Below are positions 1 to 7,610 of a stretch of DNA of 21,876 bases, piece after piece (positions within the stretch are counted from its first letter, which is position 1; every line of letters begins with the position of its first letter). Location of the stretch: positions 1 through 21,876 of the forward strand of contig CADBMG010000026.1 of assembly GCA_902795745.1 (NCBI GenBank), read 5' to 3'. Under the pieces are notes generated by a model. The model did no database searches and had not been told where the DNA came from. It saw only the letters and a program-made list of their open reading frames with translations. The translations under genes were made by a program, and so were the position numbers. Source of the stretch: an uncultured Pseudomonadota bacterium. Its GTDB lineage: Bacteria; Pseudomonadota; Alphaproteobacteria; RF32; CAG-239.

Positions 1-163
1 CATATATCTCCATGGTTATATATGATGTCTATGTAGAACGGCTTATTTTGCCGCCCACCGATCATCTTATTAAGATAACCACTGAGCCTGCAAAAATTAA
101 CGTTTTGCATAAACGCCTGTAAAGAGGTTCTCACACCTCAGGCAAGTCTTTTCATCTTGCTTA
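1..163 (-). ncRNA. Candidate structured RNA or 5' leader, incomplete at left edge
   Basis: Downstream of the minus-strand promoter at 169-197 lie six closely spaced perfect stems: 142-146/156-160, 124-128/135-139, 90-95/103-108, 64-68/72-76, 39-42/50-53 and 1-7/18-24. A GCCTG/CAGGC pair (115-119/139-143) could close the second. Such stem density suggests a structured RNA, either a small RNA or a leader for a gene beyond the left edge. A GGAG followed by ATG at positions 3-1 would fit a start codon there. I could not match it to 6S RNA, tmRNA, RNase P RNA, SRP RNA or a riboswitch class I know; the stems are local rather than one long quasi-hairpin, which argues against 6S. The alternative is protein: a stop-free frame runs from an ATG at 110 to the edge, but it has no clear ribosome binding site and resembles no family I know. 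Confidence 0.35.
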
Positions 164-168
164 GTTGT

Positions 169-197
169 AATTTAACAAAAATTGCAATATTTGTCAA
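169..197 (-). promoter_or_regulatory. Sigma-70-type promoter, minus strand
   Basis: Read on the minus strand, a perfect -35 TTGACA (192-197) is followed after exactly 17 bases by TAAATT (169-174), which matches the -10 consensus at 4 of 6 positions. Transcription would start near position 162 and run leftwards into the hairpin-rich stretch 1-160. It is one of the best -35 boxes in the window and points away from pepF, so it should serve the RNA or gene at the left edge. Confidence 0.55.
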
Positions 198-372
198 GGT
201 GTTTTTTAGTAATGGGAAATATTCGTTAACACCGACATAATTAAACGCAGTTTAGATATTTCAAACTAAAGGATACATATTGCGGAAACGATTTTGTTCA
301 TAAATCCTCCGTTTCATCGTTGCCTATACTCGATATTTTTGCACATAGAAAAAATAACAGTGTAAAAATAAA

Positions 373-2154
373 CTAAAACAGCTTTTCATCCAATTCTTCC
401 AACTCATCGATATATGACGAAATTAGAGATAACCCATATTCCCAAAATTCCTCACTATTCGGATTTAGTCCGAACGGAGCTAAAATTTCAGCATAATCTT
501 CTAACGCTGTTTTAGAAAGCATATCTAAATATTTGTCTGCAAAATCAACAACTTTCCCCGATTGCTTAACTTGATACAATGAGTTTACAAAACAATCGGC
601 ATAGGAATACGCATAAACATAAAACGGAAGAAAGAAAAAGTGTCCAACCATCGACCAAATATGAGCACTATCCTCGTCGACAACAACGTTATCTCCCAAA
701 CTATCACGCATTTCCTCCACCCAAATCTGGCTGAGACGTTCCTCGGTTAGTTCCCCATTGCGCCGCTCATTGTGTGCACGTAGTTCAAAAAAGTGAAATG
801 CAATCTGACGAATCGCTGTGTTAATCATATCTCCCACTTTTGAGGCAATCAAGCAAAGCCGCGCTTTATCATCTTGTAGATTACGAAGCATAGATTGGAA
901 AACTATCATCTCGCCGAACACCGATGCAACTTCCTCCGATGTCATGCGTGAATGTTCGTTAAGCTCACCGTTATCAATACGAAGTTGATGATGACAACCG
1001 TGTCCCAACTCGTGAGCCAAAGTTAAGACATCGTTTTGCTTACCGGCAAAATTGAGCATTAAATACGGATGTTTGCTCGCCAGCGGACCACTGCAAAATG
1101 CTCCGCTGCGTTTACCATCGCGCGGAGGTACATCTATCCAATTATTCTCAAAAAAGTCCTTGGCAATGTTATACAACTTCGGAGAAAACTCTTTATAGGC
1201 GTTGAGCACAATTTCTACTGCTTCATTCCATGTATAGTCAATATCTCGACCAAACGGCAGAGGAGCATTGCGATCCCAATAATTTATTTTATCAACACCG
1301 AGCCACTTGGCTTTTAATTTATAAAAACGGTGTGCTATATCGCGATAGTGTTTCTTTACCGTTTCAGCCAAAACTTCAACACTTTCATCGCTTACATCTT
1401 CACTCATATTACGCGCGGCAATCGGTGATTTGAAACCGCGCTTTTCATCTTCAATGGCTTTGTCTTTAATGACCATATTGTAGATAAACGTAAACAAATG
1501 CCCGTTTTCTTTCAATACACGATTCATTTCTTTTCCGGCCTTTAAGCGTATAGTTGCATCTTTGTCCAACAATAACTTGGAGAGTTCGGCATCATTATAC
1601 TTCTTATCGTCTACGGTATAAACTAATCGAGCCGAAGTTTCTTCATATAAACGCACCCAAGCATCGCCGGAAGTTAATGACTTTTCGAGCAAAATCTGTT
1701 CTTCCGGTTCGGTAAGTTCATAATCTTTGAATTTACGAACACGTTTAATCCAGTAACGATAAGCGTAAATACGTTCATCTTTGAGCCACTCTTCAATTTT
1801 TTCTTGCGGCAGAGAATTAAATTCCACACTGAAAAATACCGTAGGTTTTGCATAGTCGGTCAAAGCTTCTTCGATTTGTTGATAAAAACCGACAGCTGAA
1901 GCATTTTTCATTTGCGTAACCATATTCAAATAGGCAAAACCTCCCAAACGGCTACCAATGATTTTACGTTGTTCTATTGCCCGTAAAACATCTAAAAATT
2001 CATCGGCTGATAAGTCGGCCAGTTTTCCTTTATATCTATCGGCAAAATCCAACGCTTGTGCTCTGTATGCCTCTAAATCAAGCGTAATTTGCGGGTCATC
2101 TGTTGACAGATATAAATCACTTAAATCCCAAGCTGGTTCTTGCTTATTTTCCAT
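373..2154 (-). CDS. pepF: Oligoendopeptidase F family M3 metallopeptidase
   Basis: A zinc metallopeptidase of family M3 that hydrolyses short peptides, presumably in the cytoplasm, for peptide recycling. The zinc motif HELGH is at residues 381-385 in the context LAHELGHGCHH, and the third ligand is most likely Glu408 in SEEVASVFGE. The N-terminal half (about 1-200) is the helical domain typical of PepF, and 593 residues is the usual family length. No signal peptide is seen. AGGAGG lies about 12 bases before the ATG, rather far. The start codon overlaps the end of the upstream four-cysteine protein by 11 bases, so it is the last gene of a three-gene operon with a GlmU-type enzyme. No clear hairpin terminator follows. 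The family call is firm; the exact peptide substrates are unknown. Confidence 0.93.
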   Translation of the reverse strand: MENKQEPAWDLSDLYLSTDDPQITLDLEAYRAQALDFADRYKGKLADLSADEFLDVLRAIEQRKIIGSRLGGFAYLNMVTQMKNASAVGFYQQIEEALTDYAKPTVFFSVEFNSLPQEKIEEWLKDERIYAYRYWIKRVRKFKDYELTEPEEQILLEKSLTSGDAWVRLYEETSARLVYTVDDKKYNDAELSKLLLDKDATIRLKAGKEMNRVLKENGHLFTFIYNMVIKDKAIEDEKRGFKSPIAARNMSEDVSDESVEVLAETVKKHYRDIAHRFYKLKAKWLGVDKINYWDRNAPLPFGRDIDYTWNEAVEIVLNAYKEFSPKLYNIAKDFFENNWIDVPPRDGKRSGAFCSGPLASKHPYLMLNFAGKQNDVLTLAHELGHGCHHQLRIDNGELNEHSRMTSEEVASVFGEMIVFQSMLRNLQDDKARLCLIASKVGDMINTAIRQIAFHFFELRAHNERRNGELTEERLSQIWVEEMRDSLGDNVVVDEDSAHIWSMVGHFFFLPFYVYAYSYADCFVNSLYQVKQSGKVVDFADKYLDMLSKTALEDYAEILAPFGLNPNSEEFWEYGLSLISSYIDELEELDEKLF

Positions 2155-2713
2155 TTTGTGTATTTTCCTCCTTCATCTCATTGATAAATACTTCATCGGT
2201 AATATCTCCAAGCACTTTTTCGGCGTGAATATCTATTTTTTTAAGCTCATGCTTTGTTGCAGAAATATGCGCCTCCGGCAATAAATTCAAGCCATGTTCC
2301 TCGGTTAATCCTTCATTTTTATCATATGCAAGCTGGCTCTGTGCCTCCAAATCACGCATATCAGCGGCAATATCTCCCTCATAATCCGATGAATCTGCAA
2401 TTTCCGGCATAACAGGCGTAAACAGATAATTAGACCATGGAGTAGATTGCTTGCCCTTAAGCCATGCCCCTAAGCCCTCTAAAATAACTCGTGTATTACA
2501 CTTTGTATCTTGCCAGATATAAGACAACGGACAAAATATCTTGCCGCGTTCGCAGGTTGCTATATGGTTTACAAACTCCGTTGTGCAGGGAATAAATCCT
2601 CGTTTTAGCATATCATTTTTCGGAGAAAGTGCCAAAATCGTTGTCAAATACACTACAAACAGCACCGTAAGCGTCAAAACAAAGTAATAAAGCAAATGTA
2701 TAAATCTTGCCAT
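2144..2713 (-). CDS. Unknown membrane-anchored protein with four cysteines
   Basis: 189 residues, family not recognised. A strongly hydrophobic segment at about residues 7-29 looks like a signal anchor, which would leave the remainder in the periplasm. Cysteines at 43, 54, 61 and 72 form a compact cluster just after the membrane segment, compatible with two disulphides or a metal site. The C-terminal third is acidic and hydrophilic and probably flexible. The ATG follows the TAA of the GlmU-like gene with no base between (TAAATG), and the 3' end overlaps pepF by 11 bases, so translation is probably coupled. The setting hints at a cell-envelope role, but that is inference. Confidence 0.8.
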   Translation of the reverse strand: MARFIHLLYYFVLTLTVLFVVYLTTILALSPKNDMLKRGFIPCTTEFVNHIATCERGKIFCPLSYIWQDTKCNTRVILEGLGAWLKGKQSTPWSNYLFTPVMPEIADSSDYEGDIAADMRDLEAQSQLAYDKNEGLTEEHGLNLLPEAHISATKHELKKIDIHAEKVLGDITDEVFINEMKEENTQNGK

Positions 2714-3442
2714 TTATTTCCTCTTTTCGGCATATTCTTCCAACAATGCCAATTCTTCCAAAGTATTGGCACTGGCAACTTCCTTGGCATCTCCTTCAAA
2801 TGCCGTGCACTTCAAACCCATTTGATGAGCAACTTCCACTGCATCGGTTAAATAGAATTCTCCGGCAGCATTTTTATTGCCGATACGTGCTAAAATTTCG
2901 AACAGATGTTTACCGTCAAATGCCATAAATCCGGAGTTGCAGAAATTGATTGCTTTTTCTTCTTCGGTAGCATCCTTAAATTCCACAATGCGCTCCAATT
3001 CATTGCCTTTCATAACCAAACGCCCGTAACGAGCGGCATCTTCCGGTCTGAAACCGAGAACAACAACGGCAAAGCCTTCACGAACTTTGGCAATTGATTT
3101 TTCAAATGTTTGCTTGGTTATCAGCGGAGTATCGCCAAAAATAACTAAAATCGGGCCGGTAAAATCTTTCAGTAATTCTTTGGCGCAATTGACGGCATGA
3201 CCGGTACCGAGCTGGGCAGCTTGCACGCAAGTTTGATAAGGAGCTACTGTTTTTGCCACGTCTTGTCCCTCCGGTGAAATTACCGTTACTATATTTTCTA
3301 CCGGAATTGTTTCCAATGTGTCAATAATATGCTTAATCATTGGCTTACCACTGACCGGCATCAATACTTTCGGCTTATCCGATTTCATTCGTGTACCTTT
3401 TCCTGCCCCCAAAATAATTGCGGCAACTTTATTGTTCATCAT
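2714..3442 (-). CDS. GlmU-type sugar-phosphate nucleotidyltransferase, no acetyltransferase domain
   Basis: A 242-residue nucleotidyltransferase resembling the N-terminal uridylyltransferase half of GlmU, which makes UDP-GlcNAc from GlcNAc-1-phosphate and UTP for peptidoglycan and LPS. The signature LGAGKGTRM is at residues 11-19 with Lys25 in KPKVL, the nucleotide-binding QLGTGHA at 77-83, and FGDTPL at 102-107 with the metal-binding Asp104. Full GlmU is about 450 residues and ends in a left-handed beta-helix acetyltransferase domain. Here the frame stops after the transferase fold, so glucosamine-1-phosphate acetylation must come from another protein if this really is the GlmU activity. AGGAG sits 5 bases before the first of two ATGs. 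It is first in an operon with the four-Cys protein and pepF. Another sugar-1-phosphate substrate is possible. Confidence 0.85.
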   Translation of the reverse strand: MMNNKVAAIILGAGKGTRMKSDKPKVLMPVSGKPMIKHIIDTLETIPVENIVTVISPEGQDVAKTVAPYQTCVQAAQLGTGHAVNCAKELLKDFTGPILVIFGDTPLITKQTFEKSIAKVREGFAVVVLGFRPEDAARYGRLVMKGNELERIVEFKDATEEEKAINFCNSGFMAFDGKHLFEILARIGNKNAAGEFYLTDAVEVAHQMGLKCTAFEGDAKEVASANTLEELALLEEYAEKRK

Positions 3443-3494
3443 ATTATCTCCTTTATCTATTTTTTAATTTTTAGTTGTTACACTTCAATTTAGG

Positions 3495-3500
3495 TATAAT
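3495..3500 (+). promoter_or_regulatory. Probable -10 box for the DUF2207 gene
   Basis: A perfect TATAAT lies 26 bases before the plus-strand ATG at 3527. A weak -35 (TAGTTG, 3472-3477) sits 17 bases upstream. AGGA just before the start provides the ribosome binding site. The minus-strand GlmU-like operon starts 84 bases away, so this short gap must hold both divergent promoters. I could not place the minus-strand one with confidence. Confidence 0.45.
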
Positions 3501-3526
3501 TTACACATAAATATTGAGGACTTCAA

Positions 3527-5677
3527 ATGAAAAAAGTTTTTTTACTCATTTTCTGTGTTTTACAGTTTTATTGTTTTTCGGTAAATGCTGACGTTTTTAA
3601 GATTACTGACATAGATCAAAATCGTTTGCAAAATAAAAGTATAAAGCCGTCAGAAACTTTGGCTAAAGATACTATGCCGGATCCTCGCGATCAACAGGCA
3701 GTGCGTGAGTTTTTTAAAAAACGTTTGGAACAAGTGGCGGTAACTCCGGCTCCGGAAGGAGAAGACTATAATAACCCAACATCCATTAATGTTGTCCACA
3801 CACCGGATTATTATCGCAAGTTGGAAGAAGAAAAAAAACCGTTGTTTCAAAAAATGTATGAAGAAGCGGTACGTATGGTTAATGAAAAAGATGAGCAGAC
3901 CAAAGGCTTGAATCCATCAGCTAATCAGCAAGAGTTAGAAGATGAAGCAGCCGAAACAGCTACCAGATTTTTTACTTTGAAAACACCGCAAAAACCGCGT
4001 ATAGAGGAAGATTATAATGAAGAGCCGCAAATTGCCACCGTTGGTTTCAGCTTGCCAAGCGGACGGAGAATGTTGGCTCCGGCAATAGAGCATATTCCGT
4101 ATTTTTTAAGCTATATAGACATTCAGGCTAACGGATATTTAAAAATTGAAGATACGGTTATTGTTGTGGCAGACGGGCAAAAATTCGCCACAGCCATGGA
4201 ACGGGTATTTCCAAAATATGTTTATGACAATAATGGCAGAAAACAGCGTATAGAATTAACCTTAACTGATGTATCAATCAACGAAACGCCGGTAAAATAT
4301 ATTGTAGAAGAATCCGGCAATGATATTATTTTAAAACCGAAGTATAAACAACAACTTGAATCCGGAGTTTATACTTATACATTCAATTATTTAGTTAATT
4401 ATCAGTTGCAAAAATCGGGGAAAAACGTTACTTTGAATTGGAATTTGACAGGTCGTCCGCTGAATGCATTTATTACTTCGGCCAATGCAATTGTAACGCT
4501 GCCGAACGGTTTTAGCTTTAAGAATGCGCAGGGAATCATAGGACAAAACGGACAATATACCAATCGACGCACCAACATTATCCCGATGTCTGCTAATGTA
4601 GTCGCTTTTTCGAACTGGACACCGGTTAAAAATGGCGAAACAATGAATATCATAACTGTTGCCGATGCAACAGCATTCTTGCCGGATTTCGATCGCGGAT
4701 TTAGCCATTTTCTCAGTAATTGGAGTGGAGTGTTTTATTCCGGACTGGGATTTGTTGCTATTTTACTTTCATTCGTTCTATCATTGCTGACACTGAAAAA
4801 AGAACAAAAATCACGCAAATATAATCCTTCGTACAACGGATCACTGATGCGACAAATTATGGTGGGTAAATATGATCGTACGGCTTTTGTTGCACATTTG
4901 TTGGAATTGTATCGCAAGCAAGCTATTGATTTGTCTGAAGAAAATAATCGAATTTTCATCGTGAAAAAGAACTCTGAAACTTCTCGTCTTAATGCCGCAG
5001 AAAAGAAAGCTCTCAAAATTTTATTCAGCAAAAAAATGTCGCAAGTGGAAGTTAACGTTACACATAACCAAGCATTTAAGAAGATTAAAAACATCTTTAC
5101 AAATGATAATAATAAACAAATCAAAAAGCATCGTTTTATGCATAATATTATTTATTTGATATTCAGCTCAGCTATGCTCTTGTGCTCTGAGGTATTCATA
5201 GCTCTCGCCGGTACAAATACGGCGCAAATGTTAGTTATTTTATTAACTTTAACGGCAATATATGCTTTTTATATTTGGCTATTAAGTAGAAAATTCAAAC
5301 ATCGTTTGATAGCTCTCATTATTAAGGCCATCAGCTTGATTGCATTATTTTTTGTTTGGGTATTCGGTAGTGTTTACATCGGTGGTATAACCAATTTGAT
5401 TATTTTGCTTACATTGGTGGTTATCTTCGCTTTTACCGGTATTTTCAGCAAGAAGAACAGCTATATTGACGAGGCAAAGAGTGTTATTGATAATTATAAA
5501 GAATATCTGCTGAGAAATGCCGATGCAATTAATTTAAGCCGCGAATTTCTTAATCAACAATCTAATATTTTCGCATTAGATATAGCTGATTATTTTCCGC
5601 ACAACAGCGTAAACAAAAGCTTTTATAAGCTGGATATAGCTGAGCATTTGCGCAAAAATCTTGTCGGTATTTTTTGA
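3527..5677 (+). CDS. DUF2207 domain membrane protein
   Basis: A 716-residue envelope protein of the DUF2207 family, whose molecular function is not established. It has a signal peptide (about 1-21, ending VNA), then a charged, Glu/Lys/Pro-rich stretch (about 23-185). The beta-rich DUF2207 domain (about 190-375, starting near FLSYIDIQANGYLKIEDT) should be periplasmic. A membrane segment follows at about 403-423, then a cytoplasmic winged-helix-like segment at about 440-500 (GKYDRTAFVAHLLEL through AEKKALKILF). Four more membrane segments (about 539-560, 566-586, 593-613, 618-640) precede a hydrophilic tail with the family-like NYKEYLLRNAD. The layout matches the family; the long charged N-terminal insert is unusual. 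It is a single-gene unit, divergent from the GlmU operon and convergent with the phosphate transporter. Confidence 0.85.
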   Translation: MKKVFLLIFCVLQFYCFSVNADVFKITDIDQNRLQNKSIKPSETLAKDTMPDPRDQQAVREFFKKRLEQVAVTPAPEGEDYNNPTSINVVHTPDYYRKLEEEKKPLFQKMYEEAVRMVNEKDEQTKGLNPSANQQELEDEAAETATRFFTLKTPQKPRIEEDYNEEPQIATVGFSLPSGRRMLAPAIEHIPYFLSYIDIQANGYLKIEDTVIVVADGQKFATAMERVFPKYVYDNNGRKQRIELTLTDVSINETPVKYIVEESGNDIILKPKYKQQLESGVYTYTFNYLVNYQLQKSGKNVTLNWNLTGRPLNAFITSANAIVTLPNGFSFKNAQGIIGQNGQYTNRRTNIIPMSANVVAFSNWTPVKNGETMNIITVADATAFLPDFDRGFSHFLSNWSGVFYSGLGFVAILLSFVLSLLTLKKEQKSRKYNPSYNGSLMRQIMVGKYDRTAFVAHLLELYRKQAIDLSEENNRIFIVKKNSETSRLNAAEKKALKILFSKKMSQVEVNVTHNQAFKKIKNIFTNDNNKQIKKHRFMHNIIYLIFSSAMLLCSEVFIALAGTNTAQMLVILLTLTAIYAFYIWLLSRKFKHRLIALIIKAISLIALFFVWVFGSVYIGGITNLIILLTLVVIFAFTGIFSKKNSYIDEAKSVIDNYKEYLLRNADAINLSREFLNQQSNIFALDIADYFPHNSVNKSFYKLDIAEHLRKNLVGIF

Positions 5678-5706
5678 GTATAATTAAGACACCTTATACG
5701 TTCAAT

Positions 5707-5742
5707 ATTGCCACGTCGCATTCTACGAATGCTTCTCGCAAT
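5707..5742. repeat. Palindromic intergenic repeat element (REP/RPE-like)
   Basis: A 36-base imperfect palindrome in the gap between two convergent genes. The outer arms are ATTGC (5707-5711) and GCAAT (5738-5742); the inner arms GCATTC (5718-5723) and GAATGC (5727-5732) are perfect around a 3-base loop. Read on the minus strand it begins CATTGCGAG and ends CGACGTGGCAAT. That closely resembles, from memory, a family of short dispersed palindromic repeats seen between genes in Rickettsia-like and other alphaproteobacterial genomes. Only one copy is visible here, so the repeat status rests on that resemblance. In RNA it could also act as a 3' end structure for either neighbour. Confidence 0.5.
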
Positions 5743-5812
5743 GGCGTATTTGTTCTTAGTGAAAAAAAGTGACGCTTTATTTTTCTGACTGCTGCAGCGA
5801 TAATCTTTTGTT

Positions 5813-6868
5813 CTATGGTAAATACACTGTTTGATTAAAGACATTGGCCAGAAAAAACAGGCTTATGAAGCATATCAGCATGGCAAGTGCCGGAACAGCT
5901 ACCCAGCCGACAACAATCTTACCGATAATACGCCAATCAATATTACGACCACCCTTAGCCAACCCAATACCAATAATCGCGCCGATAACGGCTTGTGTGC
6001 TGGAAACAGGTACCAGTGGCAAAGTCGGCAAACCATGAGCGGCTAAAAAATTATGCAGACTAATTGATGAAAACAGCAACAAAACCAATGCCTGAGATAT
6101 GACCACAATCAGAGCCAACATCGGCGACATACGCATCAGATTGTTGCCTAATTTCATAATCACTCTTTTCGAATAGGTCATAATACCGACAGCTATTGCC
6201 ATCGAGCCGAGCAAAAATAAAACTTGCACAGAACTAAGAGTATAAAACGAACCGAAATGCACCGGTTTGAATGGACTGGATGGCACAAAAACCCCGACCA
6301 CGTTCGCAATATTATTAGCCCCCAAAGCATAAGCACCGACAGCCGCAGAAATTACCAAACCAATGCGTGTCCATTGATCTATGCGTAACAAGTGCATTCC
6401 GCAACATTTTATCAATTTTTTTATGGCAAAATACAGGACAATCGCTATGCAACCGGAAATTAAAGGACATGTTGTCCAAGTGGCAACAATTTCTGCTAAT
6501 GTTTCATAATCCGTTTGTTTGCCGGCATAAAAGTTCCAACCGATAATCGCTCCGACAATGGCCTGAGATGTGGAAACGGTAATTCCCATACGCAAACTGA
6601 AATAAACCGCCAATGCTGCGGATAATGCAACCATAAATGCACCAGCCAGAGCGTTAACCGCTCCAAGTGCTCCAAGCGTTGCACTAGCCCCCGCTCCGCC
6701 AAAAACCGCACCTAAAATAACACATATCGCGGCAACAGCAGCAATTGTGCGAAAACGTACCATTTTGGAACCGACGGCAGTGCCAAAAATATTGGCGGCA
6801 TCGTTGGCTCCTAACGACCATCCGAGAAACAATCCACTGCTTAAAAAAAACAGATACATCAAATCCAT
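5813..6868 (-). CDS. PiT family inorganic phosphate transporter
   Basis: A 351-residue, very hydrophobic secondary transporter that brings inorganic phosphate (or metal-phosphate) across the inner membrane using an ion gradient. The family signature GANDAAN is at residues 20-26 and its second copy GANNIAN at 183-189. VSTSQAIVGAIIG (98-110) and VSSTQAVIGAIIG (288-300) show the same inverted internal duplication. The length fits the short bacterial PiT proteins. The ATG overlaps the stop of the DUF47 gene by one base (TGATG), so the two are translationally coupled. This DUF47-PiT pairing is common, and the PhoU-like partner is thought to regulate the transporter. The gene ends in the convergent gap that holds the palindromic repeat. 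Confidence 0.92.
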   Translation of the reverse strand: MDLMYLFFLSSGLFLGWSLGANDAANIFGTAVGSKMVRFRTIAAVAAICVILGAVFGGAGASATLGALGAVNALAGAFMVALSAALAVYFSLRMGITVSTSQAIVGAIIGWNFYAGKQTDYETLAEIVATWTTCPLISGCIAIVLYFAIKKLIKCCGMHLLRIDQWTRIGLVISAAVGAYALGANNIANVVGVFVPSSPFKPVHFGSFYTLSSVQVLFLLGSMAIAVGIMTYSKRVIMKLGNNLMRMSPMLALIVVISQALVLLLFSSISLHNFLAAHGLPTLPLVPVSSTQAVIGAIIGIGLAKGGRNIDWRIIGKIVVGWVAVPALAMLICFISLFFLANVFNQTVYLP

Positions 6869-7527
6869 CAGATGTCTCTCTTAATAGTAAAAATTAATAT
6901 GGCATCGACACAATCTTCCGCTTTATCGGCAACATCGGCAACATCACCGATTAAGGTATTAATTTGGATTTTGTGCGCCAATTCCATATCAGAATCAAAA
7001 ACTTCTTGCTTTAGGGCTGCCCATGTTTTATCGCTCTCGTGTTCGGAAAAATATACTTTGCGAGAATAGTCTCGGACAGTAGAAAAATCGCGAAAAAAAG
7101 CACGCGAGCACATAACCATATTTTCGGCACATTCACAAACCTGCTTAACCAAGGTACGGAATTTAGGCAAAAATTGTTCGGGAATCTCCGGCTGTTCAAT
7201 ATAAAACTTGTGAGCCACTTCATCAAACTCATTAATCACCTTATCAATATTTTCTACTACTTGCAAAACATCGGCTCGCAAATCAGGAATCAAATTATGA
7301 ATGTAGAGCTGGCTCTCAATCTCGCGGCGCAAATCATCAGCCTTAGCCTCAATATTCTTTATTTTTTTACTGGCTCGGCGATAGTTCTGGCTACGCTTTT
7401 CTTTAATATAAATCTCAAATGCTTCTTTGAAATAAAGCGAACTTTCTAATGCTTTATCATGCATTTCATCAATTTTTTGTTCCAACTCACGCGTATTTGA
7501 AAACAGTGAAAATTTCATATTAAACAT
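6868..7527 (-). CDS. DUF47 family PhoU-like protein
   Basis: 219 residues, almost entirely predicted helix with heptad-like patterning, matching the DUF47 family, which has a PhoU-like helical bundle. Members usually sit next to PiT transporters and are thought to modulate phosphate uptake, with metal bound by acidic clusters; here the PiT gene follows directly with a one-base overlap. The charged helix around KKIKNIEAKADDLRREIE and the later EHESDKTW region are in keeping with the family. The start at 7527 is preceded by AGGAG 6 bases upstream. An in-frame ATG three codons further (MKFSLF) is possible but less well placed. No membrane segment is present, so the protein is cytoplasmic. Confidence 0.85.
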   Translation of the reverse strand: MFNMKFSLFSNTRELEQKIDEMHDKALESSLYFKEAFEIYIKEKRSQNYRRASKKIKNIEAKADDLRREIESQLYIHNLIPDLRADVLQVVENIDKVINEFDEVAHKFYIEQPEIPEQFLPKFRTLVKQVCECAENMVMCSRAFFRDFSTVRDYSRKVYFSEHESDKTWAALKQEVFDSDMELAHKIQINTLIGDVADVADKAEDCVDAILIFTIKRDI

Positions 7528-7547
7528 CTAAATCTCCTTTGCTTTCA

Positions 7548-7575
7548 TTTGTAGCGCAAAATTAACAAATGTCTA
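7548..7575 (-). promoter_or_regulatory. Probable promoter of the DUF47-PiT operon
   Basis: On the minus strand, TAGACA (7570-7575) and TACAAA (7548-7553) are separated by 16 bases, and AGGAG follows at 7534-7538 before the ATG at 7527. The -35 lies in an 11-base string (7566-7576) that recurs exactly at the -35 of the asnS promoter (14056-14066). No phosphate-box-like operator was recognised. Confidence 0.4.
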
Positions 7576-7610
7576 GAACTATTTTATATGCTACACTATT
7601 TATTATGAAA

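Noticed and set aside
1..163. 6S RNA or permuted tmRNA at the left edge
   Set aside because: No Ala-Asn-Asp tag codons, no tRNA-like end, and local hairpins instead of one long bulged helix, so neither identity can be claimed.
5623..5844. Minus-strand 73-codon ORF across the convergent gap
   Set aside because: Its middle is the palindromic repeat and its ends overlap two certain genes in other frames; Arg/Lys-rich reading typical of translated repeats.
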